This document shows positions 1-4,372 of a DNA stretch of 5,379 nt, piece by piece. The translations under genes were made by a program, and so were the position numbers. The stretch lies in contig JALVWW010000004.1 in the NCBI GenBank assembly GCA_027023175.1, forward strand, positions 1-5,379. The letters are read 5' to 3'. Each line of letters opens with the position of its first letter. Position 1 is the stretch's first letter. The stretch is from Campylobacterales bacterium. GTDB lineage: Bacteria; Campylobacterota; Campylobacteria; Campylobacterales; JALSKU01. The notes under the pieces were generated by a model. The model was not told the DNA's origin, did no database searches, and worked only from the letters and a program-made list of their open reading frames with translations.

Positions 1-599
1 TTGCTTTTAAAGAATACAAACCTGAAAGACTACCTTATCGTCCCTACCTGAAAAGAGAAGCTGTCGTTAATTTAAATCAAACCTACGACTTAAAACTCTT
101 TCAGAATTTACCCTCTCTTTACTGGGCCAATAAAAAGCATATATGGTCGACTGATAGTGTAGGAACAATAGACCAAATCTTCTGGGCCATTAAACTCTAC
201 ACAGAAGAGCTGATAAAAGAGTTTGGAGAAGGTATTCCTGTGCCTTACGAGTTTTTAGAAGATTTTGCATTAAGGAATTTTTTCGATAGAAAAGATAAAA
301 GCACTTTAAGAGCTAAATGTCGTAATATCTGGAACTGGTATAATGAGAGAAATTGGACTATCCCAAAAAGGAGGGAGTGGAAAATGACAAGAAGTGAAAG
401 AGCTAAAAAAAATGCTGAATTAAAAAAACAAAGGGCAAGAGCAATATTACTCGGATTTATTCAAAATAACCTTTTAGCTGATGAATACAAAAAAGCTGAT
501 GGCACTTGGAATGTAACTAAATTATCAAAAGCAACTAAATTAGACCCAAAAACTATCAGAAAACATCTAAAAGAGCTAAAAGAAGAAGGCTTACTATGA
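1..599 (+). CDS. Replication-initiator-like protein, copy 1 (5' end outside window)
   Basis: This is the C-terminal 198 residues of the 265-residue protein seen complete at 1367-2164. The first full codon begins at position 3 and the sequence appears identical to the matching part of copy 2. It holds the PriCT-1-like segment (LRAKCRNIWNWY), the basic linker (MTRSERAKKNAELKKQRAR) and the C-terminal helix-turn-helix, and ends in TGA at 597-599. A GTG at 240 is an internal valine in the full-length copies and not a true start. The stop overlaps the ATG of the next short frame by ATGA. Because the 5' part is outside the window, it is unknown whether this copy has a type A or type B promoter and leader. 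Likely role, by inference: plasmid replication initiation or its control. Confidence 0.85.
   Translation, partial: AFKEYKPERLPYRPYLKREAVVNLNQTYDLKLFQNLPSLYWANKKHIWSTDSVGTIDQIFWAIKLYTEELIKEFGEGIPVPYEFLEDFALRNFFDRKDKSTLRAKCRNIWNWYNERNWTIPKRREWKMTRSERAKKNAELKKQRARAILLGFIQNNLLADEYKKADGTWNVTKLSKATKLDPKTIRKHLKELKEEGLL
384..599 (+). CDS. Possible internally started 71-residue HTH protein, copy 1
   Basis: This is an in-frame ATG inside copy 1 (Met195 of full-length numbering), preceded nine bases upstream by AGGAGG within AAGGAGGG. See the entry at 1949-2164 for the argument. Whether it is used is not shown by sequence alone. Confidence 0.4.
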   Translation: MTRSERAKKNAELKKQRARAILLGFIQNNLLADEYKKADGTWNVTKLSKATKLDPKTIRKHLKELKEEGLL

Positions 600-643
600 C
601 AAAACAAGAGCTTCTACAAATTGCAGGAGAACTCATAAAATAA
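596..643 (+). pseudogene. 15-codon remnant of the gene that follows rep, copy 1
   Basis: ATG overlaps the rep stop as ATGA and is preceded by GAAGAAGG, a good ribosome binding site. The product would be MTKQELLQIAGELIK and then TAA. The same frame in the last copy (5285 onward) stays open, so this is the 5' end of that gene, cut by the duplication junction at about codon 14. A functional 15-residue peptide is possible but is not the simplest reading. Confidence 0.75.
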
Positions 644-650
644 CCTTTCC

Positions 651-786
651 TCAGGCATAGCCAACAAACGCAGACCCCGACCGACGACAAACGAGCAAAA
701 ACGCACCTGAAAGGGGTGAGGGCGTAAGCCCGATTTTTTGCGAAGTTTGGAGGAGATAAGGGGTCAAGTTTGTTGGCTATGCCTGA
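651..786. other. Highly structured palindromic element, copy 1
   Basis: Two perfectly complementary 19-base arms, TCAGGCATAGCCAACAAAC (651-669) and its inverse (768-786), enclose further nested pairings. These are GACCCC/GGGGTC (673-678 with 760-765); CAAAC/GTTTG (688-692 with 745-749); a GA/GAA internal loop; GCAAAAA/TTTTTGC (695-701 with 735-741); then two terminal hairpins, CACC/GGTG (704-707 with 715-718) and GGGC-GTAA-GCCC with a GNRA-type loop (720-731). The whole folds into one long branched rod. No T-run follows on either strand, so it is not an intrinsic terminator. It sits about 7 bases from the duplication junction and upstream of rep, so an origin, transfer origin or structured RNA are all possible. 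I do not recognise the family. Confidence 0.75.
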
Positions 787-1140
787 CCTGTTTGACTATA
801 AAAACTTCCAATTAGTAGTCGGTTTAACACTACAATAAACGTCATGTTATTACAAAAAAAGCTTTTGATAAAAAATTTAACGATTAAAAGCGATTTGAGA
901 GCTTTTTTTGCTTTTTAGCTATGTAGATACCCCCTAACCCCTTTTCGTTGCTCTACGGCTTTAAAATCGCAAAATAAAAGCAAATTTTTTTCGAGCCGCT
1001 CTTTGAGATTAAAAACTCAAAAAGAGTAAGCAAAGTAAATGGACAGAAGCAATGAACAAGACTATCGCTAGTATGAGAGAGAAAAAAAAGTCTCTTGAAA
1101 GACAAAAAGACTTTAAATTTTAAAAAATCTCTCATAAAAA
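787..1140. other. AT-rich gene-free stretch with nested inverted repeats, copy 1
   Basis: I see no convincing gene here. It holds an 11-bp inverted repeat (853-863 with 900-910) and two CGATT repeats 10 bp apart (881, 891). There is also a stem at about 1001-1027 (CTCTTTGAG with CTCAAAAAGAG, two-base bulge) and a 9-bp stem TATGAGAGA/TCTCTCATA (1072-1080 with 1128-1136) enclosing AAGTCT/AGACTT. Low melting energy and clustered repeats next to a rep gene fit an origin-type region, but no clear iteron set is visible. The same stretch recurs at about 2352-2705 and 3911-4264. Confidence 0.45.
853..910 (+). repeat. 11-bp inverted repeat, terminator-like on + strand, copy 1
   Basis: CAAAAAAAGCT at 853-863 pairs exactly with AGCTTTTTTTG at 900-910, and T5 follows shortly after. 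The long (36-base) AT-rich loop and weak stem make it a poor but possible terminator for rep-strand transcripts. It could equally be part of an origin. Repeated at 2418-2475 and 3977-4034. Confidence 0.35.
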
Positions 1141-1165
1141 GCTGCCACCCTAAACGGGTGGCAGC
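1136..1165 (-). terminator. Intrinsic terminator for minus-strand transcription, copy 1
   Basis: GCTGCCACCC (1141-1150) and GGGTGGCAGC (1156-1165) form a perfect 10-bp GC-rich stem with a five-base loop. On the minus strand it is followed directly by TTTTT. On the plus strand no T-run follows, so the orientation is clear. It lies upstream of the rep promoter and would stop minus-strand transcripts leaving the control region. Confidence 0.65.
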
Positions 1166-1185
1166 AGAAAACAATAGGTTAAAAA

Positions 1186-1241
1186 TCTGCTTCGCAGAAT
1201 AGCAAAAGGCTATCGCCTTATGCCTATACCCCCTTATAGGC
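1186..1241. other. Cluster of three small hairpins before the rep promoter, type A
   Basis: Three stem-loops stand in a row: TCTGC-TTC-GCAGA (1186-1198), AAGGC-TATC-GCCTT (1206-1219) and GCCTATA-CCCCCT-TATAGGC (1222-1241). They lie upstream of the promoter, so they are outside the rep mRNA. They may act as DNA structure (single-strand or primosome sites) or in a minus-strand RNA. The function is not known. Confidence 0.45.
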
Positions 1242-1248
1242 GTTTGAA

Positions 1249-1296
1249 TTCCCTACTTCTTGACAAAGAAGGGAAAACATTGTATGATTTCCCTAC
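1249..1296. promoter_or_regulatory. Candidate operator set, type A (TTCCCTAC half-sites)
   Basis: TTCCCTAC occurs at 1249-1256 and again at 1289-1296, 40 bp apart, flanking the promoter. An inverted near-copy, GAAGGGAA (1268-1275), lies between -35 and -10. Spacings of 19 and 21 bp put the three sites on about the same face of the helix. This arrangement fits a repressor. The type B region has a different motif at matching places, which supports a real function. Confidence 0.45.
1260..1288 (+). promoter_or_regulatory. Sigma70 promoter of rep copy 2, type A
   Basis: TTGACA (1260-1265), a 17-base spacer and TATGAT (1283-1288) form a near-perfect promoter. Transcription should start near 1295, giving a leader of about 72 bases before the rep ATG. 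The core AAAACATTGTATGATTT is one of the few stretches shared with the type B promoter. Confidence 0.85.
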
Positions 1297-1305
1297 CAAA
1301 ATATC

Positions 1306-1352
1306 AAAAAAAAAGCCTACTAACTCCCCCGCCAAGAGTTGTTAGTAGGCTT
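1306..1352 (-). terminator. Leader hairpin, also the minus-strand terminator, type A
   Basis: AAGCCTACTAAC (1313-1324) pairs with GTTAGTAGGCTT (1341-1352). An alternative inner pairing is AACTC/GAGTT with a CCCCGCCAA loop. Read on the minus strand the stem runs straight into T9 (1314-1306), a canonical intrinsic terminator. On the plus strand the hairpin ends just before the ribosome binding site AAAGG (1355-1359), so it could also affect rep translation. Confidence 0.75.
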
Positions 1353-1365
1353 ATAAAGGCCGTGT
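1306..1365 (-). ncRNA. Predicted ~60-nt antisense RNA against the rep leader, type A
   Basis: An extended -10 (TGATATAAT on the minus strand, 1380-1372) predicts a start near 1365, and the hairpin plus T9 predicts an end near 1306. The RNA would be complementary to the rep ribosome binding site and leader hairpin. This is the layout of countertranscribed RNAs that control plasmid rep genes (established for ColE2, R1 and others). No -35 is evident, and transcription itself is inferred. Confidence 0.55.
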
Positions 1366-1366
1366 A

Positions 1367-2164
1367 ATGCAATTATATCAAAATACTTGGCTATACTTCC
1401 ACCTATTTGGTGCAGAAGGGTATGAGTTTTTAGAATACAATCTGCCCCACCCTAATTTTTTGATGCACTCTAATCTTGGTGTATTTATCGGCTGGTTAAT
1501 TAAAGGCTACCCTGGAACTGCTAAAAGTAAAGACTACTTTAACGACATCATTGCAAGGTTTATTCTTGCTTTTAAAGAATACAAACCTGAAAGACTACCT
1601 TATCGTCCCTACCTGAAAAGAGAAGCTGTCGTTAATTTAAATCAAACCTACGACTTAAAACTCTTTCAGAATTTACCCTCTCTTTACTGGGCCAATAAAA
1701 AGCATATATGGTCGACTGATAGTGTAGGAACAATAGACCAAATCTTCTGGGCCATTAAACTCTACACAGAAGAGCTGATAAAAGAGTTTGGAGAAGGTAT
1801 TCCTGTGCCTTACGAGTTTTTAGAAGATTTTGCATTAAGGAATTTTTTCGATAGAAAAGATAAAAGCACTTTAAGAGCTAAATGTCGTAATATCTGGAAC
1901 TGGTATAATGAGAGAAATTGGACTATCCCAAAAAGGAGGGAGTGGAAAATGACAAGAAGTGAAAGAGCTAAAAAAAATGCTGAATTAAAAAAACAAAGGG
2001 CAAGAGCAATATTACTCGGATTTATTCAAAATAACCTTTTAGCTGATGAATACAAAAAAGCTGATGGCACTTGGAATGTAACTAAATTATCAAAAGCAAC
2101 TAAATTAGACCCAAAAACTATCAGAAAACATCTAAAAGAGCTAAAAGAAGAAGGCTTACTATGA
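1367..2164 (+). CDS. Replication-initiator-like protein with C-terminal HTH, copy 2
   Basis: This is a complete 265-residue protein. ATG at 1367 is preceded by AAAGG (1355-1359) and an in-frame stop lies just upstream, so no longer start is possible. Residues about 20-70 (LPHPNF, then NLGVFIGWLI, then a YF-rich helix), about 75-110 (including NLNQTYDLKLF) and 150-183 (ALRNFF, LRAKCRNIWNWYNE) follow the order of ColE2-type Rep proteins, namely a Replicase domain then a PriCT-1-like segment. That match is from memory and is weak. Residues 195-215 are strongly basic, and 237-262 form a clear helix-turn-helix (NVTKLSKATKLDPKTIRKHL). The family's acidic catalytic motif is not evident: FHLF stands about where FDID would be expected. 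The family is often near 300 residues, so the N-terminus is short. The gene is probably controlled by antisense RNA and an operator-bound repressor. It is followed with an ATGA overlap by a truncated frame. Confidence 0.85.
   Translation: MQLYQNTWLYFHLFGAEGYEFLEYNLPHPNFLMHSNLGVFIGWLIKGYPGTAKSKDYFNDIIARFILAFKEYKPERLPYRPYLKREAVVNLNQTYDLKLFQNLPSLYWANKKHIWSTDSVGTIDQIFWAIKLYTEELIKEFGEGIPVPYEFLEDFALRNFFDRKDKSTLRAKCRNIWNWYNERNWTIPKRREWKMTRSERAKKNAELKKQRARAILLGFIQNNLLADEYKKADGTWNVTKLSKATKLDPKTIRKHLKELKEEGLL
1372..1380 (-). promoter_or_regulatory. Extended -10 for antisense RNA, type A
   Basis: Minus-strand TGATATAAT exactly matches the extended -10 consensus TGnTATAAT. The hexamer 17 bases upstream is a weak -35. 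It lies over rep codons 2-5, so its conservation is partly forced by coding. Confidence 0.5.
1949..2164 (+). CDS. Possible internally started 71-residue HTH protein, copy 2
   Basis: Met195 of rep is preceded by AAGGAGGG (1933-1940), with AGGAGG nine bases from the ATG. This is a far better Shine-Dalgarno than the AAAGG before the main start. The two consecutive AGG arginine codons that create it are unusual in a gene that prefers AGA. They are unchanged in all four copies, including the last one, where many other third positions changed. The product would keep the basic segment and the whole helix-turn-helix, a plausible autoregulator. Plasmid initiators with two in-frame starts are known, for example TrfA of RK2. 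Actual use of this start is inferred. Confidence 0.45.
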   Translation: MTRSERAKKNAELKKQRARAILLGFIQNNLLADEYKKADGTWNVTKLSKATKLDPKTIRKHLKELKEEGLL

Positions 2165-2208
2165 CAAAACAAGAGCTTCTACAAATTGCAGGAGAACTCA
2201 TAAAATAA
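2161..2208 (+). pseudogene. 15-codon remnant of the gene that follows rep, copy 2
   Basis: The sequence is identical to the remnant at 596-643. ATG overlaps the rep stop, and TAA follows after 15 codons at the duplication junction. Confidence 0.75.
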
Positions 2209-2215
2209 CCTTTCC

Positions 2216-2351
2216 TCAGGCATAGCCAACAAACGCAGACCCCGACCGACGACAAACGAGCAAAAACGCACCTGAAAGGGGTGAGGGCGTAAGCCCGATT
2301 TTTTGCGAAGTTTGGAGGAGATAAGGGGTCAAGTTTGTTGGCTATGCCTGA
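2216..2351. other. Highly structured palindromic element, copy 2
   Basis: The sequence is identical to 651-786, with 19-base perfect arms at 2216-2234 and 2333-2351 and the same nested stems. The perfect identity between copies gives no covariation to test the fold. Confidence 0.75.
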
Positions 2352-2705
2352 CCTGTTTGACTATAAAAACTTCCAATTAGTAGTCGGTTTAACACTACAA
2401 TAAACGTCATGTTATTACAAAAAAAGCTTTTGATAAAAAATTTAACGATTAAAAGCGATTTGAGAGCTTTTTTTGCTTTTTAGCTATGTAGATACCCCCT
2501 AACCCCTTTTCGTTGCTCTACGGCTTTAAAATCGCAAAATAAAAGCAAATTTTTTTCGAGCCGCTCTTTGAGATTAAAAACTCAAAAAGAGTAAGCAAAG
2601 TAAATGGACAGAAGCAATGAACAAGACTATCGCTAGTATGAGAGAGAAAAAAAAGTCTCTTGAAAGACAAAAAGGCTTTAAATTTTAAAAAATCTCTCAT
2701 AAAAA
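2352..2705. other. AT-rich gene-free stretch with nested inverted repeats, copy 2
   Basis: This is the same as 787-1140 except for one base. A to G at 2675 turns a U-A pair of the inner AAGTCT/AGACTT stem into a U-G wobble if the plus strand is RNA. The 11-bp inverted repeat is at 2418-2475. No gene is seen. Confidence 0.4.
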
Positions 2706-2730
2706 GCTACCACCCTAAACGGGTGGCAGC
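2701..2730 (-). terminator. Intrinsic terminator for minus-strand transcription, copy 2
   Basis: This is the same hairpin as 1136-1165 with a G to A change at 2709. In minus-strand RNA the change gives a G-U wobble and keeps the stem. In plus-strand RNA it would give an A-C mismatch. This agrees with minus-strand use. Confidence 0.6.
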
Positions 2731-2750
2731 AGAAAACAATAGGTTAAAAA

Positions 2751-2805
2751 TCTGCTTCGCAGAATAGCAAAAGGCTATTGCCTTATGCTATACCCCCTTA
2801 TAGGC
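2751..2805. other. Cluster of three small hairpins before the rep promoter, type B
   Basis: This is equivalent to 1186-1241. The first hairpin is unchanged. The second has one loop change (2779). The third has lost one C from its left arm near 2788, leaving a bulge. Confidence 0.4.
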
Positions 2806-2813
2806 GTTTGAAA

Positions 2814-2858
2814 TGTGCAAACTTGACATCGTGCTTAAAACATTGTATGATTTGTGCA
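2814..2858. promoter_or_regulatory. Candidate operator set, type B (TGTGCA half-sites)
   Basis: TGTGCA occurs at 2814-2819 and 2853-2858, 39 bp apart, flanking the promoter. A partial copy, CGTGC (2830-2834), lies between -35 and -10. The positions match those of the type A TTCCCTAC sites while the sequence is unrelated. The right-hand site read on the minus strand is TTATGCACA, which also fits the DnaA-box consensus TTATNCACA. Confidence 0.45.
2823..2851 (+). promoter_or_regulatory. Sigma70 promoter of rep copy 3, type B
   Basis: TTGACA (2823-2828), a 17-base spacer and TATGAT (2846-2851). The strength class and the final 15 bases are the same as in type A, but the upstream half of the spacer and both flanks differ. 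Confidence 0.85.
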
Positions 2859-2869
2859 TAAAAAGTTCT

Positions 2870-2906
2870 AAAAAAAGGCTTAACTCGTTGGGGGACGAGT
2901 TAAGCC
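2870..2906 (-). terminator. Leader hairpin, also the minus-strand terminator, type B
   Basis: GGCTTAACTCGT (2877-2888) pairs perfectly over 12 bp with ACGAGTTAAGCC (2895-2906) around a TGGGGG loop. On the minus strand it is followed by T7 (2876-2870). The stem sequence differs completely from type A, but stem length, position and T-run are kept. Confidence 0.75.
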
Positions 2907-2924
2907 AATAAGAAAGGTCAGACC
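2870..2924 (-). ncRNA. Predicted ~55-nt antisense RNA against the rep leader, type B
   Basis: The start near 2924 is predicted from the extended -10 at 2939-2931 on the minus strand. The end is predicted at the T7 after the leader hairpin. The RNA would cover the ribosome binding site GAAAGG and the hairpin. Its specificity should differ from the type A RNA because the hairpin sequence is unrelated. Confidence 0.55.
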
Positions 2925-2925
2925 A

Positions 2926-3723
2926 ATGCAATTATATCAAAATACTTGGCTATACTTCCACCTATTTGGTGCAGAAGGGTATGAGTTTTTAGAATACAAT
3001 TTGCCTCACCCTAATTTTTTGATGCACTCTAATCTTGGCGTATTTATCGGCTGGTTAATTAAAGGCTACCCTGGAACTGCTAAAAGTAAAAACTACTTTA
3101 ACGACATCATTGCAAGGTTTATTATTGCTTTTAAAGAATACAAACCTGAAAGACTACCTTATCGTCCCTACCTGAAAAGAGAAGCTGTCGTTAATTTAAA
3201 TCAAACCTACGACTTAAAACTCTTTCAGAATTTACCCTCTCTTTACTGGGCCAATAAAAAGCATATATGGTCGACTGATAGTGTAGGAACAATAGACCAA
3301 ATCTTCTGGGCCATTAAACTCTACACAGAAGAGCTGATAAAAGAGTTTGGAGAAGGTATTCCTGTGCCTTACGAGTTTTTAGAAGATTTTGCATTAAGGA
3401 ATTTTTTCGATAGAAAAGATAAAAGCACTTTAAGAGCTAAATGTCGTAATATCTGGAACTGGTATAATGAGAGAAATTGGACTATCCCAAAAAGGAGGGA
3501 GTGGAAAATGACAAGAAGTGAAAGAGCTAAAAAAAATGCTGAATTAAAAAAACAAAGGGCAAGAGCAATATTACTCGGATTTATTCAAAATAACCTTTTA
3601 GCTGATGAATACAAAAAAGCTGATGGCACTTGGAATGTAACTAAATTATCAAAAGCAACTAAATTAGACCCAAAAACTATCAGAAAACATCTAAAAGAGC
3701 TAAAAGAAGAAGGCTTACTATGA
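2926..3723 (+). CDS. Replication-initiator-like protein, copy 3
   Basis: This is a complete 265-residue copy. It differs from copy 2 at residue 56 (Asp to Asn) and residue 67 (Leu to Ile), plus three silent changes, all within the first 200 bp. The rest appears identical. Start ATG 2926 follows AAGAAAGG at 2911-2918. The reading frame upstream is open only into the leader hairpin and offers no ATG, GTG or TTG, so this start is secure. It is driven by the type B promoter and leader. The nested strong Shine-Dalgarno before Met195 is present (ATG at 3508). Confidence 0.85.
   Translation: MQLYQNTWLYFHLFGAEGYEFLEYNLPHPNFLMHSNLGVFIGWLIKGYPGTAKSKNYFNDIIARFIIAFKEYKPERLPYRPYLKREAVVNLNQTYDLKLFQNLPSLYWANKKHIWSTDSVGTIDQIFWAIKLYTEELIKEFGEGIPVPYEFLEDFALRNFFDRKDKSTLRAKCRNIWNWYNERNWTIPKRREWKMTRSERAKKNAELKKQRARAILLGFIQNNLLADEYKKADGTWNVTKLSKATKLDPKTIRKHLKELKEEGLL
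2931..2939 (-). promoter_or_regulatory. Extended -10 for antisense RNA, type B
   Basis: TGATATAAT on the minus strand, identical to 1372-1380. No good -35 is present. Confidence 0.5.
3508..3723 (+). CDS. Possible internally started 71-residue HTH protein, copy 3
   Basis: This has the same internal AAGGAGGG and ATG as at 1949-2164, with no change in sequence. Confidence 0.4.
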   Translation: MTRSERAKKNAELKKQRARAILLGFIQNNLLADEYKKADGTWNVTKLSKATKLDPKTIRKHLKELKEEGLL

Positions 3724-3767
3724 CAAAACAAGAGCTTCTACAAATTGCAGGAGAACTCATAAAATAA
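3720..3767 (+). pseudogene. 15-codon remnant of the gene that follows rep, copy 3
   Basis: Identical to 596-643 and 2161-2208. Confidence 0.75.
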
Positions 3768-3774
3768 CCTTTCC

Positions 3775-3910
3775 TCAGGCATAGCCAACAAACGCAGACC
3801 CCGACCGACGACAAACGAGCAAAAACGCACCTGAAAGGGGTGAGGGCGTAAGCCCGATTTTTTGCGAAGTTTGGAGGAGATAAGGGGTCAAGTTTGTTGG
3901 CTATGCCTGA
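3775..3910. other. Highly structured palindromic element, copy 3
   Basis: Identical to 651-786, with arms at 3775-3793 and 3892-3910. Confidence 0.75.
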
Positions 3911-4264
3911 CCTGTTTGACTATAAAAACTTCCAATTAGTAGTCGGTTTAACACTACAATAAACGTCATGTTATTACAAAAAAAGCTTTTGATAAAAAAT
4001 TTAACGATTAAAAGCGATTTGAGAGCTTTTTTTGCTTTTTAGCTATGTAGATACCCCCTAACCCCTTTTCGTTGCTCTACGGCTTTAAAATCGCAAAATA
4101 AAAGCAAATTTTTTTCGAGCCGCTCTTTGAGATTAAAAACTCAAAAAGAGTAAGCAAAGTAAATGGACAGAAGCAATGAACAAGACTATCGCTAGTATGA
4201 GAGAGAAAAAAAAGTCTCTTGAAAGACAAAAAGACTTTAAATTTTAAAAAATCTCTCATAAAAA
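3911..4264. other. AT-rich gene-free stretch with nested inverted repeats, copy 3
   Basis: Same as 787-1140, with the 11-bp inverted repeat at 3977-4034. No gene is seen. Confidence 0.4.
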
Positions 4265-4289
4265 GCTGCCACCCTAAACGGGTGGCAGC
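4260..4289 (-). terminator. Intrinsic terminator for minus-strand transcription, copy 3
   Basis: Identical to 1136-1165: perfect 10-bp stem and T5 on the minus strand. Confidence 0.65.
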
Positions 4290-4309
4290 AGAAAACAATA
4301 GGTTAAAAA

Positions 4310-4365
4310 TCTGCTTCGCAGAATAGCAAAAGGCTATCGCCTTATGCCTATACCCCCTTATAGGC
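4310..4365. other. Cluster of three small hairpins before the rep promoter, type A
   Basis: Identical to 1186-1241. Confidence 0.4.
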
Positions 4366-4372
4366 GTTTGAA

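Larger units (their letters stand above)
1..643 (+). repeat. Array unit 1 (partial, right end)
   Basis: This is the right-hand part of the ~1.56 kb direct repeat. It contains the 3' three quarters of rep and the truncated following frame, and appears identical to the corresponding parts of units 2 and 3. The array probably continues to the left of the window. Confidence 0.9.
644..2208 (+). repeat. Array unit 2 (1565 bp, type A control region)
   Basis: This is a complete direct repeat, phased to start just after the truncated frame, where the duplication junction lies. Order: structured element, AT-rich stem-loop region, hairpin cluster, type A promoter and leader, rep copy 2, truncated frame. 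Spacing between successive rep stops (599 to 2164) is 1565 bp. Confidence 0.9.
2209..3767 (+). repeat. Array unit 3 (1559 bp, type B control region)
   Basis: This is a complete direct repeat with the same order. It differs from units 2 and 4 mainly between about 2675 and 3124: scattered single changes at 2675, 2709 and 2779, loss of one C near 2788, full replacement of the operator and leader region from about 2812 to 2925, then five scattered changes in the first ~200 bp of rep (3001, 3006, 3039, 3091, 3124). Outside this tract it appears identical to unit 2. Confidence 0.9.

Noticed and set aside
240..599. GTG at 240 as start of a separate 119-residue gene
   Set aside because: Full-length copies show the same GTG as internal Val147. 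There is no ribosome binding site in front, and the frame is cut only by the window edge.
651..786. Integron attC site
   Set aside because: The gene-plus-hairpin repeat layout suggested cassettes, but the arms lack RYYYAAC and GTTRRRY core sites, and no integrase is seen.
651..786. Retron-type RNA or group II intron domain
   Set aside because: No reverse transcriptase is in the window, and no domain V motif or conserved retron features are visible. Inverted arms alone are not specific.
779..838. Plus-strand 19-residue frame starting MPDLFDYKNF at the end of the structured element
   Set aside because: The ATG lies inside the 19-base arm with no ribosome binding site. The protein-like look is not enough evidence.
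1052..1123. Plus-strand 23-residue frame starting MNKTIASMREKKK
   Set aside because: It is very short, has a weak start signal and overlaps the nested inverted repeats. One copy has a Asp to Gly change. There is no support for translation.
1136..1165. Plus-strand terminator
   Set aside because: The sequence after the hairpin on the plus strand is AGAAAACAA without a T-run. The T-run is on the minus-strand side only.
953..1174. Minus-strand open frame of 73 codons (again at 4077-4298, shorter at 2518-2700)
   Set aside because: It begins inside the terminator hairpin, has no ribosome binding site, is Phe/Leu/Ser-rich as expected from the A-rich complementary strand, and loses its start in unit 3 by a single change. 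It looks like chance.
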